Assembly: GCA_004195025.1 (NCBI GenBank)
Contig: SGBB01000001.1
Coordinates: forward strand, 248,001 to 312,000
DNA: 64,000 nt
From: Candidatus Acidulidesulfobacter diazotrophicus
GTDB lineage: Bacteria > SZUA-79 > Acidulodesulfobacterales > Acidulodesulfobacteraceae
Reading direction: 5' to 3'
Numbering within the stretch: the stretch's first letter is position 1; every line of letters begins with the position of its first letter. Shown piece by piece: positions 28,455-38,465 of the stretch. Position numbers and translations under genes: made by a program. The notes beneath the pieces were generated by a model. That model was not told the origin of the DNA. It did no database searches and saw only the letters and a program-made list of their open reading frames with translations.

Positions 28455-28988
28455 TTGATTTTGATTGACAAAAAATTGAATGAAATAATTTTTAAAAATG
28501 ATGAGGTAAATAAAATTATTGATGATCTTGCCGCTAAGATTATCAAATTTAAGTTTAATTTTAGCAATTTAATTATTGTCGGCATTAAAGAGGGCGGCGT
28601 TGCCTTGTCTGATTTAATTCATAAAAAAGTAAAAGAAGGTACAGGTTTTGATTGCCTTTCAGGATACGTTGATATAACATTATACAGGGACGATTCTTTT
28701 GCGGTGAAAAAAACTGTAAAATCAACAGAGATGCCTTTTAACATAAACGATAAAGACATACTCCTTGTTGACGATGTAATATACAGCGGAAGAACCGTAA
28801 GAGCCGCCATTGATGATTTGATTTGTTTCGGAAGACCTAAGAGCGTAAAATTAGCGGTTTTAATTGATAGGGGCGGCAGAGAAATCCCTATTTGTCCTGA
28901 TTTTACTGGAAAAAAAATTAAAATACCAAATAAATACGATGTAAAAGTTGAATTAGCAAGTAAAAATAAATTTATTGAAAAAATATAA
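28455..28988 (+). CDS. pyrR: Bifunctional pyr operon regulator / uracil phosphoribosyltransferase
   Basis: A type I phosphoribosyltransferase of 177 residues. The PRPP-binding loop LLVDDVIYSGRTVRAAIDDL and the downstream LIDRGGREIPICPDFTGK are specific to PyrR. In Gram-positives PyrR binds pyr leader mRNA to attenuate transcription, but I find no clear PyrR anti-antiterminator box in the leader before pyrB. It starts at TTG 28455 (TTG 28461 is an alternative) directly after lepB, and heads a pyrimidine cluster. Confidence 0.9.
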   Translation: MILIDKKLNEIIFKNDEVNKIIDDLAAKIIKFKFNFSNLIIVGIKEGGVALSDLIHKKVKEGTGFDCLSGYVDITLYRDDSFAVKKTVKSTEMPFNINDKDILLVDDVIYSGRTVRAAIDDLICFGRPKSVKLAVLIDRGGREIPICPDFTGKKIKIPNKYDVKVELASKNKFIEKI

Positions 28989-29039
28989 AATTATAATATT
29001 TGTTTAGAAATTAAACGTCAGTTTATCGGTATTTATAAA

Positions 29040-29061
29040 ATCGGCAGAAAAATTTGCCGAT
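29040..29061 (+). promoter_or_regulatory. Hairpin in the pyrR-pyrB gap
   Basis: ATCGGCA and TGCCGAT form a perfect 7-bp stem around an 8-base loop. The arms resemble the terminal TTGCCGATA of the MITE family at 38.3/47.5 kb, so this may be a remnant rather than a pyr-specific control element. Confidence 0.4.
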
Positions 29062-29074
29062 ATCTTCAAAGATT

Positions 29075-29122
29075 TCTGATTTCAAAGATTGCTGATTTCA
29101 AAGATTGCTGATTTCAAAGATT
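29075..29122. repeat. Three tandem 16-bp repeats before pyrB
   Basis: Three copies of a 16-base unit, KCTGATTTCAAAGATT, lie end to end, with a partial fourth copy just upstream (ending at 29074). They sit about 95 bases before the pyrB start. Confidence 0.8.
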
Positions 29123-29215
29123 TGCAAATATAATTATTACCTTATTTTTAGCTTATCCGTCATATGTTATCTATTTTTTAATAATGCAAAGTTAAAGCTA
29201 AGTAAACGCAAAGCA

Positions 29216-30142
29216 ATGAGCTACGTTAAAAAAGACCTTATTTCTATTAATGACCTGAGCAAATCGGATATTCTTTATTTTGTTGAAACGGCAAAAGAAT
29301 TCAAAAAAATTTCATTGCAGGATATTAAAAAAGTTCCGACAATGAGAGGCAAAACTATCCTGAACCTTTTTTTCGAACCTTCAACGAGAACAAAAACTTC
29401 ATTTGAAATTGCTCAAAAAAGACTTAGCGCAGATACTATAAATCTTTCTATAAGCCAAAGCTCTGTTGCCAAAGGAGAAAGTCTAAGCGATACAATCTTA
29501 AATTTGCAGGCGATGAAACCGGACGCCTTCATTATAAGACATTATGAATCAGGAGCGCCGTTTTTTATTTCTAATATTACAAATGCTTCGGTTATTAATG
29601 CAGGCGACGGAATAAATGAACATCCGACGCAGTGTCTTTTAGATATTATGACTATTTTTGAACATAAAAAAGAAATTAAATCTCTAAAAATTGCAATTAT
29701 AGGAGATATATTTCATTCAAGAGTTGCTAGGTCTGATATAGCCGGTTTATCAAAATTAGGTGCGGAAATCTATCTTTACGGACCTCAAACTTTAATGCCG
29801 AGATTTATTAATTCGGATAATATAAAAATAGCCGGCAGTATGGAAACGGCTGTTAAAGAAGCAGATGTTATAATAATGCTGCGAGTGCAGAAGGAAAGAA
29901 CTTCTTTTTATTTTATTCCTTCAATAGAAGAATACAGAAATTATTTTAAATTAACTAGCGAAATTTTAAAATTAGCATCAAAAGATGTTTTAATTTTACA
30001 TCCGGGTCCCGTAAACAGAGATGTAGAAATCTCAGGTTCAATTATAAATAGCGGCAAAACGGTTATATTAGATCAAGTGGAAAACGGTATTGCGATAAGA
30101 ATGGCATGTTTATATATATTATTGGGCGGCAGGCATTCATGA
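29216..30142 (+). CDS. pyrB: Aspartate carbamoyltransferase catalytic subunit
   Basis: Condenses carbamoyl phosphate and aspartate in pyrimidine synthesis. The carbamoyl-phosphate site FFEPSTRTKTSFE, the Lys-containing SQSSVAKGES loop, HPTQCLLD and LHPGPVNR are all intact. The frame extends upstream to 29105, but that part is a hydrophobic, unrelated leader overlapping the tandem repeats. The ATG at 29216 gives 308 residues, the normal length, and starts just before the first conserved helix. No pyrI regulatory gene is present. Confidence 0.95.
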   Translation: MSYVKKDLISINDLSKSDILYFVETAKEFKKISLQDIKKVPTMRGKTILNLFFEPSTRTKTSFEIAQKRLSADTINLSISQSSVAKGESLSDTILNLQAMKPDAFIIRHYESGAPFFISNITNASVINAGDGINEHPTQCLLDIMTIFEHKKEIKSLKIAIIGDIFHSRVARSDIAGLSKLGAEIYLYGPQTLMPRFINSDNIKIAGSMETAVKEADVIIMLRVQKERTSFYFIPSIEEYRNYFKLTSEILKLASKDVLILHPGPVNRDVEISGSIINSGKTVILDQVENGIAIRMACLYILLGGRHS

Positions 30143-30202
30143 TTTTAAAATAATAAATTATAGAATAAACCATTAGTTAAATATAAGTTAAATATAAAAT
30201 TT

Positions 30203-31486
30203 ATGGAAAAATTACTAATTAAAAACGGTATTGTCGTAGATCCTGCAACCGACACCCAAGTTAAAAGAGATATTTATATTGAAAACGGTCTAATAAAAGA
30301 AATAGCATATGAAAGTATCGGCAAAAACGGTATAGATATTAATGTTATTGATGCAAATAATTTATATGTATTGCCTGGGTTAGTAGATATGCATGTTCAT
30401 TTAAGAGAGCCCGGCTTTGAATATAAAGAGACAATTAAAACAGGTATGGAAGCTGCTATAGCTGGCGGTTTTACTTCTATCTGCTGCATGCCTAATTCTA
30501 ATCCCGTCAATGATTGTAAAGAAGTAAATTCATTTATTATAAATAAGGCTAAATCTTTTGATTTATGTAATCTTTTTACAATAGGAGCAATATCACGCGG
30601 CAATAAAGGTTTAAATCTTGCAAATATAGGAGATTTAAAACATTCAGGGGCAGTAGGAGTAAGCGATGACGGCAGACCGGTAGAAGACAGTTCTTTAATG
30701 GCTAGAGCTCTTTTATATGCAAAGACATTTGATATGCCGGTTATATCGCATAGCGAGGACATAAAACTGAGAGGAAAAGGTTTAATGAATGAAGGCATTA
30801 TTTCTCATAAATTGGGTGTTAACGGAATTCCTTCGGCATCCGAAGAAATAGCTATTTTCAGAGATATAAAATTAGCTGAGTATTATGGAGCTTCGCTTCA
30901 TATAGCTCATGTTTCCACAAAAGGTTCTGTTGAATTAATTAAAATGGCAAAAAATAAAGGAATAAATATAACTTTTGAAACCTGTCCGCATTATTTTTCT
31001 ATTACCGAAGAATCTTTATTGTCATATAATACAAATGCAAAAATGAATCCTCCGCTAAGAACCATGGAAGATGTTAATGCAATAAAAAATGCTCTAAAAG
31101 AAGGTTTATTTGATGTCATAGCTTCCGACCATGCACCGCATTCCGAAGACGAGAAAAATACAACATTAGATGAAGCGCCTTTCGGTATCATAGGATTAGA
31201 GACATCTCTTGCCTTAACTTTAAAGCTGTATCATGAAAAATATTTATCTATGCTTGATATTGCAAAATTAATGTCTTTTAATCCTGCAAGAATTTTAAAG
31301 CTGCAAAATAGAGGCGGCATTAGAAACGGAAATATAGCCGATATTACGATAGTTGATCCGGGAAAAAAATGGACTTATAAAAAAGAAAATATAAAATCAT
31401 TAAGCAAAAATTCTCCTTTTATTAATAAAATATTTAAAGGAGCAGCATTATATGTTATAATAAAAGGAAAAATTTTTAATTTATAA
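30203..31486 (+). CDS. pyrC: Dihydroorotase
   Basis: Amidohydrolase-fold enzyme that cyclises carbamoyl aspartate to dihydroorotate. The zinc ligands appear in VDMHVHLREPG, HIAHVSTKGS and ASDHAPHSEDEK; the HSED segment near residue 180 is the third ligand region. At 427 residues it is the long class I (PyrC/AllB-like) form. It lies 60 bases after pyrB and before carA, so pyrimidine synthesis genes follow in series. Confidence 0.95.
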   Translation: MEKLLIKNGIVVDPATDTQVKRDIYIENGLIKEIAYESIGKNGIDINVIDANNLYVLPGLVDMHVHLREPGFEYKETIKTGMEAAIAGGFTSICCMPNSNPVNDCKEVNSFIINKAKSFDLCNLFTIGAISRGNKGLNLANIGDLKHSGAVGVSDDGRPVEDSSLMARALLYAKTFDMPVISHSEDIKLRGKGLMNEGIISHKLGVNGIPSASEEIAIFRDIKLAEYYGASLHIAHVSTKGSVELIKMAKNKGINITFETCPHYFSITEESLLSYNTNAKMNPPLRTMEDVNAIKNALKEGLFDVIASDHAPHSEDEKNTTLDEAPFGIIGLETSLALTLKLYHEKYLSMLDIAKLMSFNPARILKLQNRGGIRNGNIADITIVDPGKKWTYKKENIKSLSKNSPFINKIFKGAALYVIIKGKIFNL

Positions 31487-31590
31487 TTTTAATCCTTTAT
31501 TTTAAATTTAATATTTTTTTAAATATTAAATAATAATTTATAATTATAAAATAAATATTATAAATACATTCACTATACACTACACTAATA

Positions 31591-32739
31591 ATGGTAAATA
31601 GCACAAATATTGCCGACAATACGGATAAAGAAAAAGAAGCCTTAATAATGCTGGAGGACGGAACATATTTTGACGGTTTTTATGAAGGCAAACCGATTGA
31701 ATCAGGCGGGGAATTAGTATTTAATACTGCAATGAACGGCTATCAGGAGCTTATCACCGATCCTTCATACAACGGACAGATAGTTATTATGACCTATCCT
31801 ATGATTGGAAATTACGGTATTAATAATGAAGATTCCGAATCTAAAAGGGCATGGCTCACAGCCTATGTTGCAAAAGATATCGTTTCTAAATATTCTCATT
31901 ACACTGCGGTAAAGAGTTTAACCGATTTTCTTAACGAAAATAATATTCCTGTCATAACAGGCGTAGATACGCGTGCATTAGCCATTTATCTTAGAGAAAA
32001 AGGTTCAATTAACGGATATATAGCCTTAAAATCAAAAGGCATCGATTATATAAAAGAAAAAATAAAAAATGTGCCTAGAATGGAAGGGCTAAGCTTAGTT
32101 TCCAATGTTTCGGTTTCTCAATTATATAAAAAATATGTAAAAGAACCTGAGTTCAATGTTACGATAATTGATTACGGCATTAAATACAGCACTATAAAAT
32201 GTCTTAATGATATCAATGCAAACGTGGTCGTAGTTCCCCATAGCAGTTCAAAAAAATATGTTCTTGATACAAATCCGGACGGAATACTTCTGTCAAACGG
32301 CCCGGGGGATCCCAAGGCTCTTATTGATGAAATAAAAATAATTCAAGAACTTACAGGAGAAAAACCTATTTTTGGAATTTGCCTCGGACATCAATTACTT
32401 GCTCTTTCGTTAGGTTTTAATACTTATAAACTGAAATTTGGACACCACGGTGTCAATCATCCGGTAAAAAATCTTAAAACTTCTAAAATAGAGATTACTT
32501 CGCAAAATCATGGTTTTTGCGTAGATATTAAAGACGCACATTTCAATAAAAATCTTAAAAATACCGAAATAACGCACATTAGTTTAAACGACGGTACGGT
32601 AGAAGGTATTAAAAATGAATCGTTAAACTTATTCTCTGTTCAATATCATCCTGAAAGTTCACCCGGCCCGAATGATTCAAAATACTTATTTGAAGATTTT
32701 AAGAAATTATGTTTGGAAAGCAAAATAGAAAATAATTAA
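31591..32739 (+). CDS. carA: Carbamoyl-phosphate synthase small subunit
   Basis: The glutaminase subunit that feeds ammonia to CarB. The N-terminal CPSase_sm domain begins MLEDGTYFDGFYEG and includes FNTAMNGYQE. The class I amidotransferase domain has the nucleophile Cys264 in GICLGHQLLAL and the His/Glu pair in QYHPESSPGP. The frame opens at ATG 31591 with about 19 residues before the usual family start; an ATG at 31648 is an alternative. A radical SAM gene separates it from carB. Confidence 0.95.
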   Translation: MVNSTNIADNTDKEKEALIMLEDGTYFDGFYEGKPIESGGELVFNTAMNGYQELITDPSYNGQIVIMTYPMIGNYGINNEDSESKRAWLTAYVAKDIVSKYSHYTAVKSLTDFLNENNIPVITGVDTRALAIYLREKGSINGYIALKSKGIDYIKEKIKNVPRMEGLSLVSNVSVSQLYKKYVKEPEFNVTIIDYGIKYSTIKCLNDINANVVVVPHSSSKKYVLDTNPDGILLSNGPGDPKALIDEIKIIQELTGEKPIFGICLGHQLLALSLGFNTYKLKFGHHGVNHPVKNLKTSKIEITSQNHGFCVDIKDAHFNKNLKNTEITHISLNDGTVEGIKNESLNLFSVQYHPESSPGPNDSKYLFEDFKKLCLESKIENN

Positions 32740-32755
32740 TATATTAAAATTAGAA

Positions 32756-33661
32756 ATGACGGGAGAGGATTTTTTATACAGGATAAAATATCTTTATAAA
32801 ATTACTGAAAGCTGTTCGTTGTGCCCAAGATGCTGCAATGCTAAAAGATTTAAAGCGGAAGAAGGTTTGTGCGGGGCAAAAGACAAATTGCGTATTGCAA
32901 GTTTTAATATACATAAAGGGGAAGAACCTTGTATTTCTGGACGTAACGGTTCAGGTACGATATTTTTTTCAGGCTGTTCCTTAAAGTGCAAATTTTGTCA
33001 GAATTATCCGATCAGCAGATTTTATAACGGAAAAAATTATAATGTATCAGAGTTAAGCGATATAATGATAAAACTTCAAAAAAGAGGGGCGCATAATATT
33101 AATTTAGTAACCTCAACGCATTTTATGCCGTTTATTGTTGAAGCTTTATATATTGCAAAAGATAAGGGTTTAAAAATACCTGTTATTTATAACAGTTCAG
33201 GATATGAAACGGAAGAGCTGATTGAAATATTAGACGGCATTATAGATATATATCTTCCCGACATAAAGTATTCCGATAATAAGATTGCTCTTAAATATTC
33301 AGGAGCAGATAATTATGTTGAAGTCAACAGAAAAGCTTTAAAAAAAATATATAAACAATCAGGAGAATTGCAGACCGATTTTAGCGGTATTGCTATAAAA
33401 GGAATGCTTGTCAGGCATTTGGTTTTACCGGAAGATCTTTCCGGATATAAAGAATCTTTTAAATTTATTGCCGAAGAGTTGTCTAAAAATATTCCAGTAA
33501 GCCTTATGAGCCAATATTTTCCTGCTTACAAAGCTTTTAATGATAATGCCGTAAATAGAAAAATAACCGCGGAAGAATATATTAAAGCTGTTGATTGTTT
33601 GTCCAATGCCGGTTTAGCAGGTTATTATCAAACAGATTTAATAAATGATTTAACTATTTAA
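32756..33661 (+). CDS. Radical SAM protein, PflX-like (COG1313 type)
   Basis: A 301-residue radical SAM enzyme resembling pyruvate formate-lyase activases, but of the uncharacterised PflX/COG1313 branch. The [4Fe-4S] motif is CX3CX2C, Cys74, Cys78 and Cys81 in FSGCSLKCKFCQN. An extra N-terminal cysteine cluster (Cys20, 23, 26, 27 and 39) may bind another metal site. The C-terminus contains MSQYFPAYKA and YYQTDL, typical of the family. It lies 16 bases after carA and 53 before carB, so it should be co-expressed with them. Its substrate is unknown. Confidence 0.85.
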   Translation: MTGEDFLYRIKYLYKITESCSLCPRCCNAKRFKAEEGLCGAKDKLRIASFNIHKGEEPCISGRNGSGTIFFSGCSLKCKFCQNYPISRFYNGKNYNVSELSDIMIKLQKRGAHNINLVTSTHFMPFIVEALYIAKDKGLKIPVIYNSSGYETEELIEILDGIIDIYLPDIKYSDNKIALKYSGADNYVEVNRKALKKIYKQSGELQTDFSGIAIKGMLVRHLVLPEDLSGYKESFKFIAEELSKNIPVSLMSQYFPAYKAFNDNAVNRKITAEEYIKAVDCLSNAGLAGYYQTDLINDLTI

Positions 33662-33714
33662 CTATTTAACTATTTAACGGTATATTTTAATAATTAATAT
33701 AAGGTATCTATATT

Positions 33715-36700
33715 ATGCCAAAACGAACAGATATAAAAAAAATTATGATTATAGGTTCAGGACCTATAATCATAGGACAGGCTGCAGAATTTGACTATTC
33801 AGGAACACAGGGTGCAAAAGCTCTGGCGGAAGAAGGGTACGAAACTATTTTAGTAAATTCTAATCCTGCTACTATTATGACCGATCCTGAGTATGCTTAT
33901 AAAACTTATATAGAACCGTTAAATGCTGATTTTTTGGAAAAAATTATTGAAAAAGAAAGACCTGATAGTATTATTCCTACTTTAGGCGGACAGACTGCTC
34001 TAAATTTAACCATTGAATTATATGAAAGAAAAATTATAGATAAATTTGGTATCAAAATACTTGGAGCAAGTATAGATGCTATAAAAAAAGCTGAAGATAG
34101 AGAATATTTTAAAAAAAGTATGGAAAAAATCGGAGTTCCCGTATTGCAGGGCGATTTTGCGCATAATATAGAAGAAGCGTTTGCAGTTTTAAAACAGATA
34201 GGGTTTCCGGTAATAATACGGCCTTCTTTTACTCTCGGCGGAACGGGAGGCGGCATTGCTTATAACATTGAAGAATTTAAAGAATATGCCCAAAGAGGAA
34301 TTAACGCAAGCCCTACAAATGAAATTTTGATAGAAAAATCAATTATCGGTTTTAAAGAAGTTGAGCTTGAAGTAATGACCGATAAAAATAAGAATACAAT
34401 TATAATATGTTCTATTGAAAATTTTGATCCTATGGGTATTCATACAGGAGATTCAATTACTATCGCCCCGGTTCAAACATTAAATAATAAAGATCTGCAA
34501 AAAATAAGAGACTGGACTATAAAAATAATGAGGGAAATTGGCGTAGAAACAGGAGGCGCCAATGTACAATTTGCGTTAGATCCCGATTCTGACGATGCTT
34601 ATGTGATAGAAATGAATCCAAGAGTTTCAAGAAGTTCAAGTTTAGCTTCTAAAGCAACGGGTTTTGCAATTGCTAAAATAGCGGCAAAATTAGCGGTAGG
34701 ATATACTCTTGACGAGCTGCCGAATGATATAACAAAGAAAACTATGGCATGTTTTGAGCCGTCTATAGATTATGTCGTTACTAAAATTCCGCGTTTTACT
34801 TTTGAGAAATTTCCGCAAACGGATTCTTCTTTAACGACTCATATGAAATCGGTCGGAGAGGTTATGGCTATAGGCAGGACTTTTTGCGAATCGCTGCAAA
34901 AAGCTGCCAGATCATTAGAAAATGGATATTACGGAATTGAATCATTATACGGTCTAGATCTATTGTATGATTGTCCAAACAATTTAGAATCGGTATTTTA
35001 TTCAATTAATAATACGGAAAATGCCGGCAGCGGCAGCCCGGTTATCCTAAATATTTCAGAATCCGCAGGTATAGGAATTTTTAATGTAAAAGAAGAAATA
35101 AAAACTTTAATTAAAAATGCCGATTGTAGAAGACTTTTATTAATAGCCGATTCTTTGAGAGCAGGTTTTACGGTTGATGAAGTTTATGAATTTTCAAAAA
35201 TTAACAGATGGTTTCTGGAGCAAATTTCATTAATTATAGATTTTGAAAAAAAATTGTTTTTATGCAATATTTTTAATGCCGCAGATGCGGGTGTGGATAA
35301 ATCTGATAAAAAAATTAAAGATATTTTTAAAGAAACTAATAAAGAGACTAATAAAGAGACTTTTAAAGAAACTGCAGAAATTTTAAAAGAAGCAAAACAA
35401 CTCGGTTTTTCTAATATAATTATTGCTAAATTAACCGCTGTTGATAAAAATGGCAGGCATATTAAACCTGATGAATATCTAAAGAAAAATAAAAATGCAT
35501 TTAAAATTATCAAAGAACAGGAAAAATATATAGAAAAGCTGTTAGATAAATTTCAAATATATCCGATTTATAAAAAGGTGGATACGTGCGGAGCGGAATT
35601 TGAAGCTGCTACCCCTTATATGTATTCTTCTTATGATAAAACCAATGAAATTAGTGCGCTTGAAGGCAAAAAAGCTATTATTCTCGGAAGCGGACCAAAC
35701 AGAATAGGACAGGGTATAGAATTTGACTATTGTTGTGTGCATAGCGCTTTTGCATTAAAAGAGATAGGATATAAACCGATAATGATAAATTGCAATCCCG
35801 AAACTGTATCTACCGATTACGATACTTCTTCAAGACTGTATTTTGAACCGCTTACGGCAGAAGATGTACTTCAAGTGTCAAAATTAGAAGGTTGCCCGCC
35901 GATTATATTGCAATTTGGCGGTCAGACCCCCCTTAAACTTGCTAAAGAATTTGAAAACAGAAAATTTAATATCCTTGGAACACCTTATAAATATATAGAT
36001 ATAGCAGAAGATAGAGAAAAATTTAAAGATATTATTCAAAAAATGGGACTTTTTCAGGCTGAGAGTTCAATGGCTTTCAATGAAGAAGAAGTTTATAAGA
36101 ACTCTATTTTAATAGGATTTCCTGTTCTTTTAAGACCTTCTTATGTTCTTGGAGGAAGAGCTATGGAAATTATTTACAATGAAAACTCATTAGATAAGTA
36201 TATTAAAAAAATATTTGCTCAGGATATTTCTTTTCCTATATTGATAGATAAGTTTTTGGAAGATGCTATTGAGGTGGATGCGGATGCATTATGCGACGGA
36301 GAAGATGTTTATATAGCAGGTGTAATGGAACACATTGAAGAAGCAGGAGTGCATTCCGGAGACAGTGCATGCTCTTTACCCGCATTTTCTTTGAACAATG
36401 ACATTGTAAATCAAATCAAAGAAATAACAAAAAAAATATGTTTGGAGTTTCATGTAATAGGATTGATTAATATACAATTTGCTATAAAATATGATAAAAT
36501 ATACATAATAGAAGTTAATCCGCGTGCTTCGCGCACAGTCCCTTTTGTCAGCAAGGCAACGGGCGTGCCTATTGCAAAATATGCTACGCTTTTAATGTTT
36601 GGCAGAAAATTAAAAGATTTAGGGCTGCAAGGGTCTTTTAATATTGATTATTATTGTGTTAAAGAAGCCGTGTTTCCTTTTACAAAATTTTCAAATGTAG

Positions 36701-37218
36701 ATCCAATGCTTGGACCTGAAATGCGTTCCACAGGCGAAGTTATGGGAATTGACAAAAGTTTTGGCATAGCTTATGCAAAATCGCAAATAGCCGCGGGTCA
36801 GAATATCCCGGAAAAGGGAAACATTTTAATAAGCGTAAAAGATGAAGATAAGAAATATTTAAAAGAACTTTGTCCGCAATTAATAGAAATGGGTTTTAGT
36901 ATTTTGGCAACGAAAGGTACTTCTGAATATTTAGACAAATTAAATATTAAAAATTTTAAAATAAATAAAGTTAAAGAAGGAAGACCGCATATTATAGATG
37001 CGTTAAAAAATAAAGAAATTAATATGATTTTTAATACTCCCAGAGGCATGAAGTCTTTAGAAGATTCTTATGTTATCAGAAGGAGTGCAATTGAATTTAC
37101 TATACCTTACTATACGACAATCAGAGGGGCATTTGCCGCCTCATCGGCTATAAAATCGCTTAAAGAAAAAAAATTATCGGTAAAACCGATTCAAGATTAT
37201 TATAAAAAAATGCAATAA
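33715..37218 (+). CDS. carB: Carbamoyl-phosphate synthase large subunit
   Basis: The synthetase subunit, made of two homologous ATP-grasp halves, an oligomerisation domain and a C-terminal MGS allosteric domain. Each half begins with a SGPIIIGQ / [14 protein letters not shown] glycine-rich motif, and both ATP-grasp cores end in [10 protein letters not shown] and EVNPRASRT. At 1,167 residues it is about 90 longer than usual. Part of the excess is a Lys/Glu/Thr-rich insert near residues 535-560, encoded by four 12-bp tandem units (35329-35376, reading [12 protein letters not shown]) between the halves. Bidomain structure is otherwise intact. Confidence 0.96.
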   Translation: MPKRTDIKKIMIIGSGPIIIGQAAEFDYSGTQGAKALAEEGYETILVNSNPATIMTDPEYAYKTYIEPLNADFLEKIIEKERPDSIIPTLGGQTALNLTIELYERKIIDKFGIKILGASIDAIKKAEDREYFKKSMEKIGVPVLQGDFAHNIEEAFAVLKQIGFPVIIRPSFTLGGTGGGIAYNIEEFKEYAQRGINASPTNEILIEKSIIGFKEVELEVMTDKNKNTIIICSIENFDPMGIHTGDSITIAPVQTLNNKDLQKIRDWTIKIMREIGVETGGANVQFALDPDSDDAYVIEMNPRVSRSSSLASKATGFAIAKIAAKLAVGYTLDELPNDITKKTMACFEPSIDYVVTKIPRFTFEKFPQTDSSLTTHMKSVGEVMAIGRTFCESLQKAARSLENGYYGIESLYGLDLLYDCPNNLESVFYSINNTENAGSGSPVILNISESAGIGIFNVKEEIKTLIKNADCRRLLLIADSLRAGFTVDEVYEFSKINRWFLEQISLIIDFEKKLFLCNIFNAADAGVDKSDKKIKDIFKETNKETNKETFKETAEILKEAKQLGFSNIIIAKLTAVDKNGRHIKPDEYLKKNKNAFKIIKEQEKYIEKLLDKFQIYPIYKKVDTCGAEFEAATPYMYSSYDKTNEISALEGKKAIILGSGPNRIGQGIEFDYCCVHSAFALKEIGYKPIMINCNPETVSTDYDTSSRLYFEPLTAEDVLQVSKLEGCPPIILQFGGQTPLKLAKEFENRKFNILGTPYKYIDIAEDREKFKDIIQKMGLFQAESSMAFNEEEVYKNSILIGFPVLLRPSYVLGGRAMEIIYNENSLDKYIKKIFAQDISFPILIDKFLEDAIEVDADALCDGEDVYIAGVMEHIEEAGVHSGDSACSLPAFSLNNDIVNQIKEITKKICLEFHVIGLINIQFAIKYDKIYIIEVNPRASRTVPFVSKATGVPIAKYATLLMFGRKLKDLGLQGSFNIDYYCVKEAVFPFTKFSNVDPMLGPEMRSTGEVMGIDKSFGIAYAKSQIAAGQNIPEKGNILISVKDEDKKYLKELCPQLIEMGFSILATKGTSEYLDKLNIKNFKINKVKEGRPHIIDALKNKEINMIFNTPRGMKSLEDSYVIRRSAIEFTIPYYTTIRGAFAASSAIKSLKEKKLSVKPIQDYYKKMQ

Positions 37219-37237
37219 ATGCAATAAATGCAATAAA
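37211..37237. repeat. Three tandem 9-bp units across the carB stop codon
   Basis: TGCAATAAA occurs three times in a row, and the first copy contains the carB stop codon. Slippage here would not change the protein beyond the stop. Confidence 0.8.
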
Positions 37238-37452
37238 TATAATTATAATGAACCGTAATCATGCTTAGAAAATATAGATATCTCCCCATAATGATGAGGG
37301 AGGAGAGCTATATAAGTAATTATTCCCTATTGCATAATTAAGGATGAATATAATTAAAAAAGTAATAAAAATTTACTATTAATCTATTAATTATTTTTGC
37401 ATACTTTCTATATATTTTATATTTTTAAAGACTCTAAGGAGGTAAAATTTAA

Positions 37453-37938
37453 TTGAGCATCAGCAATGATTCTTGTCCTGTTACCAAAGAAGGCTATGAT
37501 AAAATGGTCAAAGAGCTAAAACGGTTGAAGTCCGTTGAAAGACCTGCAAATATATTGGCAATTGAAGAGGCGAGAGCGCACGGTGATTTGTCTGAGAATG
37601 CTGAATATAGCGCTGCCAAAGAAAAGCAAAGCTTTTTAGAAGGAAAAATTATTGAGCTTGAGGATAAAATAGCGAGAGCTCAAATAATAGACATATCTAA
37701 AATATGCGAAAGCAAAATTGTTTTTGGCGCAAAAGTAAAACTTTTGGATTTAGATACGGAAACAGAGGTTGCATATCAGATAGTCGGCGATACTGAATCA
37801 GATATAAGCCAAGGTAAAATTTCTATATCTTCTCCTATTGCAAAAGCACTAATAGGAAAATGCGCCGGCGATGAAGTGATTATAAATGTTCCTAAAGGAC
37901 AAAGAGAGTTTGAAGTTCTTGACATTGCTTATAGTTAA
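37453..37938 (+). CDS. greA: Transcription elongation factor GreA
   Basis: Rescues backtracked RNA polymerase by stimulating transcript cleavage. The N-terminal coiled coil carries the acidic tip segment ARAHGDLSENAEYSAAKEKQ, and the C-terminal FKBP-like domain follows (GDTESDISQGKISISSP). The start is TTG 37453, with AAGGAGG ten bases upstream (37436-37442); no ATG fits. At 161 residues it is standard. The preceding gap shows no other clear feature. Confidence 0.95.
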   Translation: MSISNDSCPVTKEGYDKMVKELKRLKSVERPANILAIEEARAHGDLSENAEYSAAKEKQSFLEGKIIELEDKIARAQIIDISKICESKIVFGAKVKLLDLDTETEVAYQIVGDTESDISQGKISISSPIAKALIGKCAGDEVIINVPKGQREFEVLDIAYS

Positions 37939-38009
37939 TGGTATATTATAAATAATGATGTTTATTAATATTAAGATATTTAATAAATTAAATATTTAAA
38001 GGAGGATTA

Positions 38010-38243
38010 ATGGCTTTAGATAAAATAGAAGTAGAAAAAGTATTAAATGAAATTAGACCGTCTCTTCAATTTGACGGCGGAGATGTAGAATTGGTTAATA
38101 TATTAGATGACGGCACCGTTAATGTTAGGCTTCAAGGCGCTTGCGCAGGATGCATGGGTTCAATGATGACTCTTAAAGGCGGTATTGAAAGGGTATTAAA
38201 AGAAAGAATACCAGGAGTCAAAGAAGTTAATGCCGTTAATTAA
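38010..38243 (+). CDS. NifU C-terminal-domain (NFU-type) iron-sulfur carrier
   Basis: A 77-residue stand-alone NFU protein that carries or delivers [4Fe-4S] clusters to apoproteins. The signature FDGGDVELVNI followed by LQGACAGCMGSMMTLKGGIE gives the CxxC cluster ligands. A GGAGG site lies close upstream. It sits 71 bases after greA and before a repeat element. No isc or suf genes are nearby. Confidence 0.92.
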   Translation: MALDKIEVEKVLNEIRPSLQFDGGDVELVNILDDGTVNVRLQGACAGCMGSMMTLKGGIERVLKERIPGVKEVNAVN

Positions 38244-38269
38244 CAAATTTAAATTTATATTAATATAAT

Positions 38270-38434
38270 CCCAAAATTGCCGATAGAGATTGTTAAATAT
38301 ACTGCAATGCATTAAGAATATTGGATTACTGCTTTCGCAGGAATGACACCCCATAGGTGAACTGTTAAAATCCATCAAAGTCATTTCCGCGCAGGTTCGA
38401 ACCTAGAATAAAATTTTATATCGGCAATTTTGAG
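38270..38434. repeat. 165-bp MITE-like element (CCCAAAATTGCCGATA family)
   Basis: Left end CCCAAAATTGCCGATAGA; right end TATCGGCAATTTTGAG, an inverse copy with a mismatch. Inside is the ATTACTGC/GCAGGAAT core also seen at 16.3 and 47.5 kb. It lies in the gap between the convergent NFU and alr genes. It is the more degenerate of two related copies. Confidence 0.7.
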
Positions 38435-38465
38435 ATAATATAAACATGAACTAATTGCTTTATAT

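Noticed and set aside
37273-37312. Hairpin CTCCC/GGGAG with outer TATAG/CTATA arms upstream of greA
   Set aside because: The stem is short and interrupted and no T run or start codon is near; too weak to list as a regulatory site.
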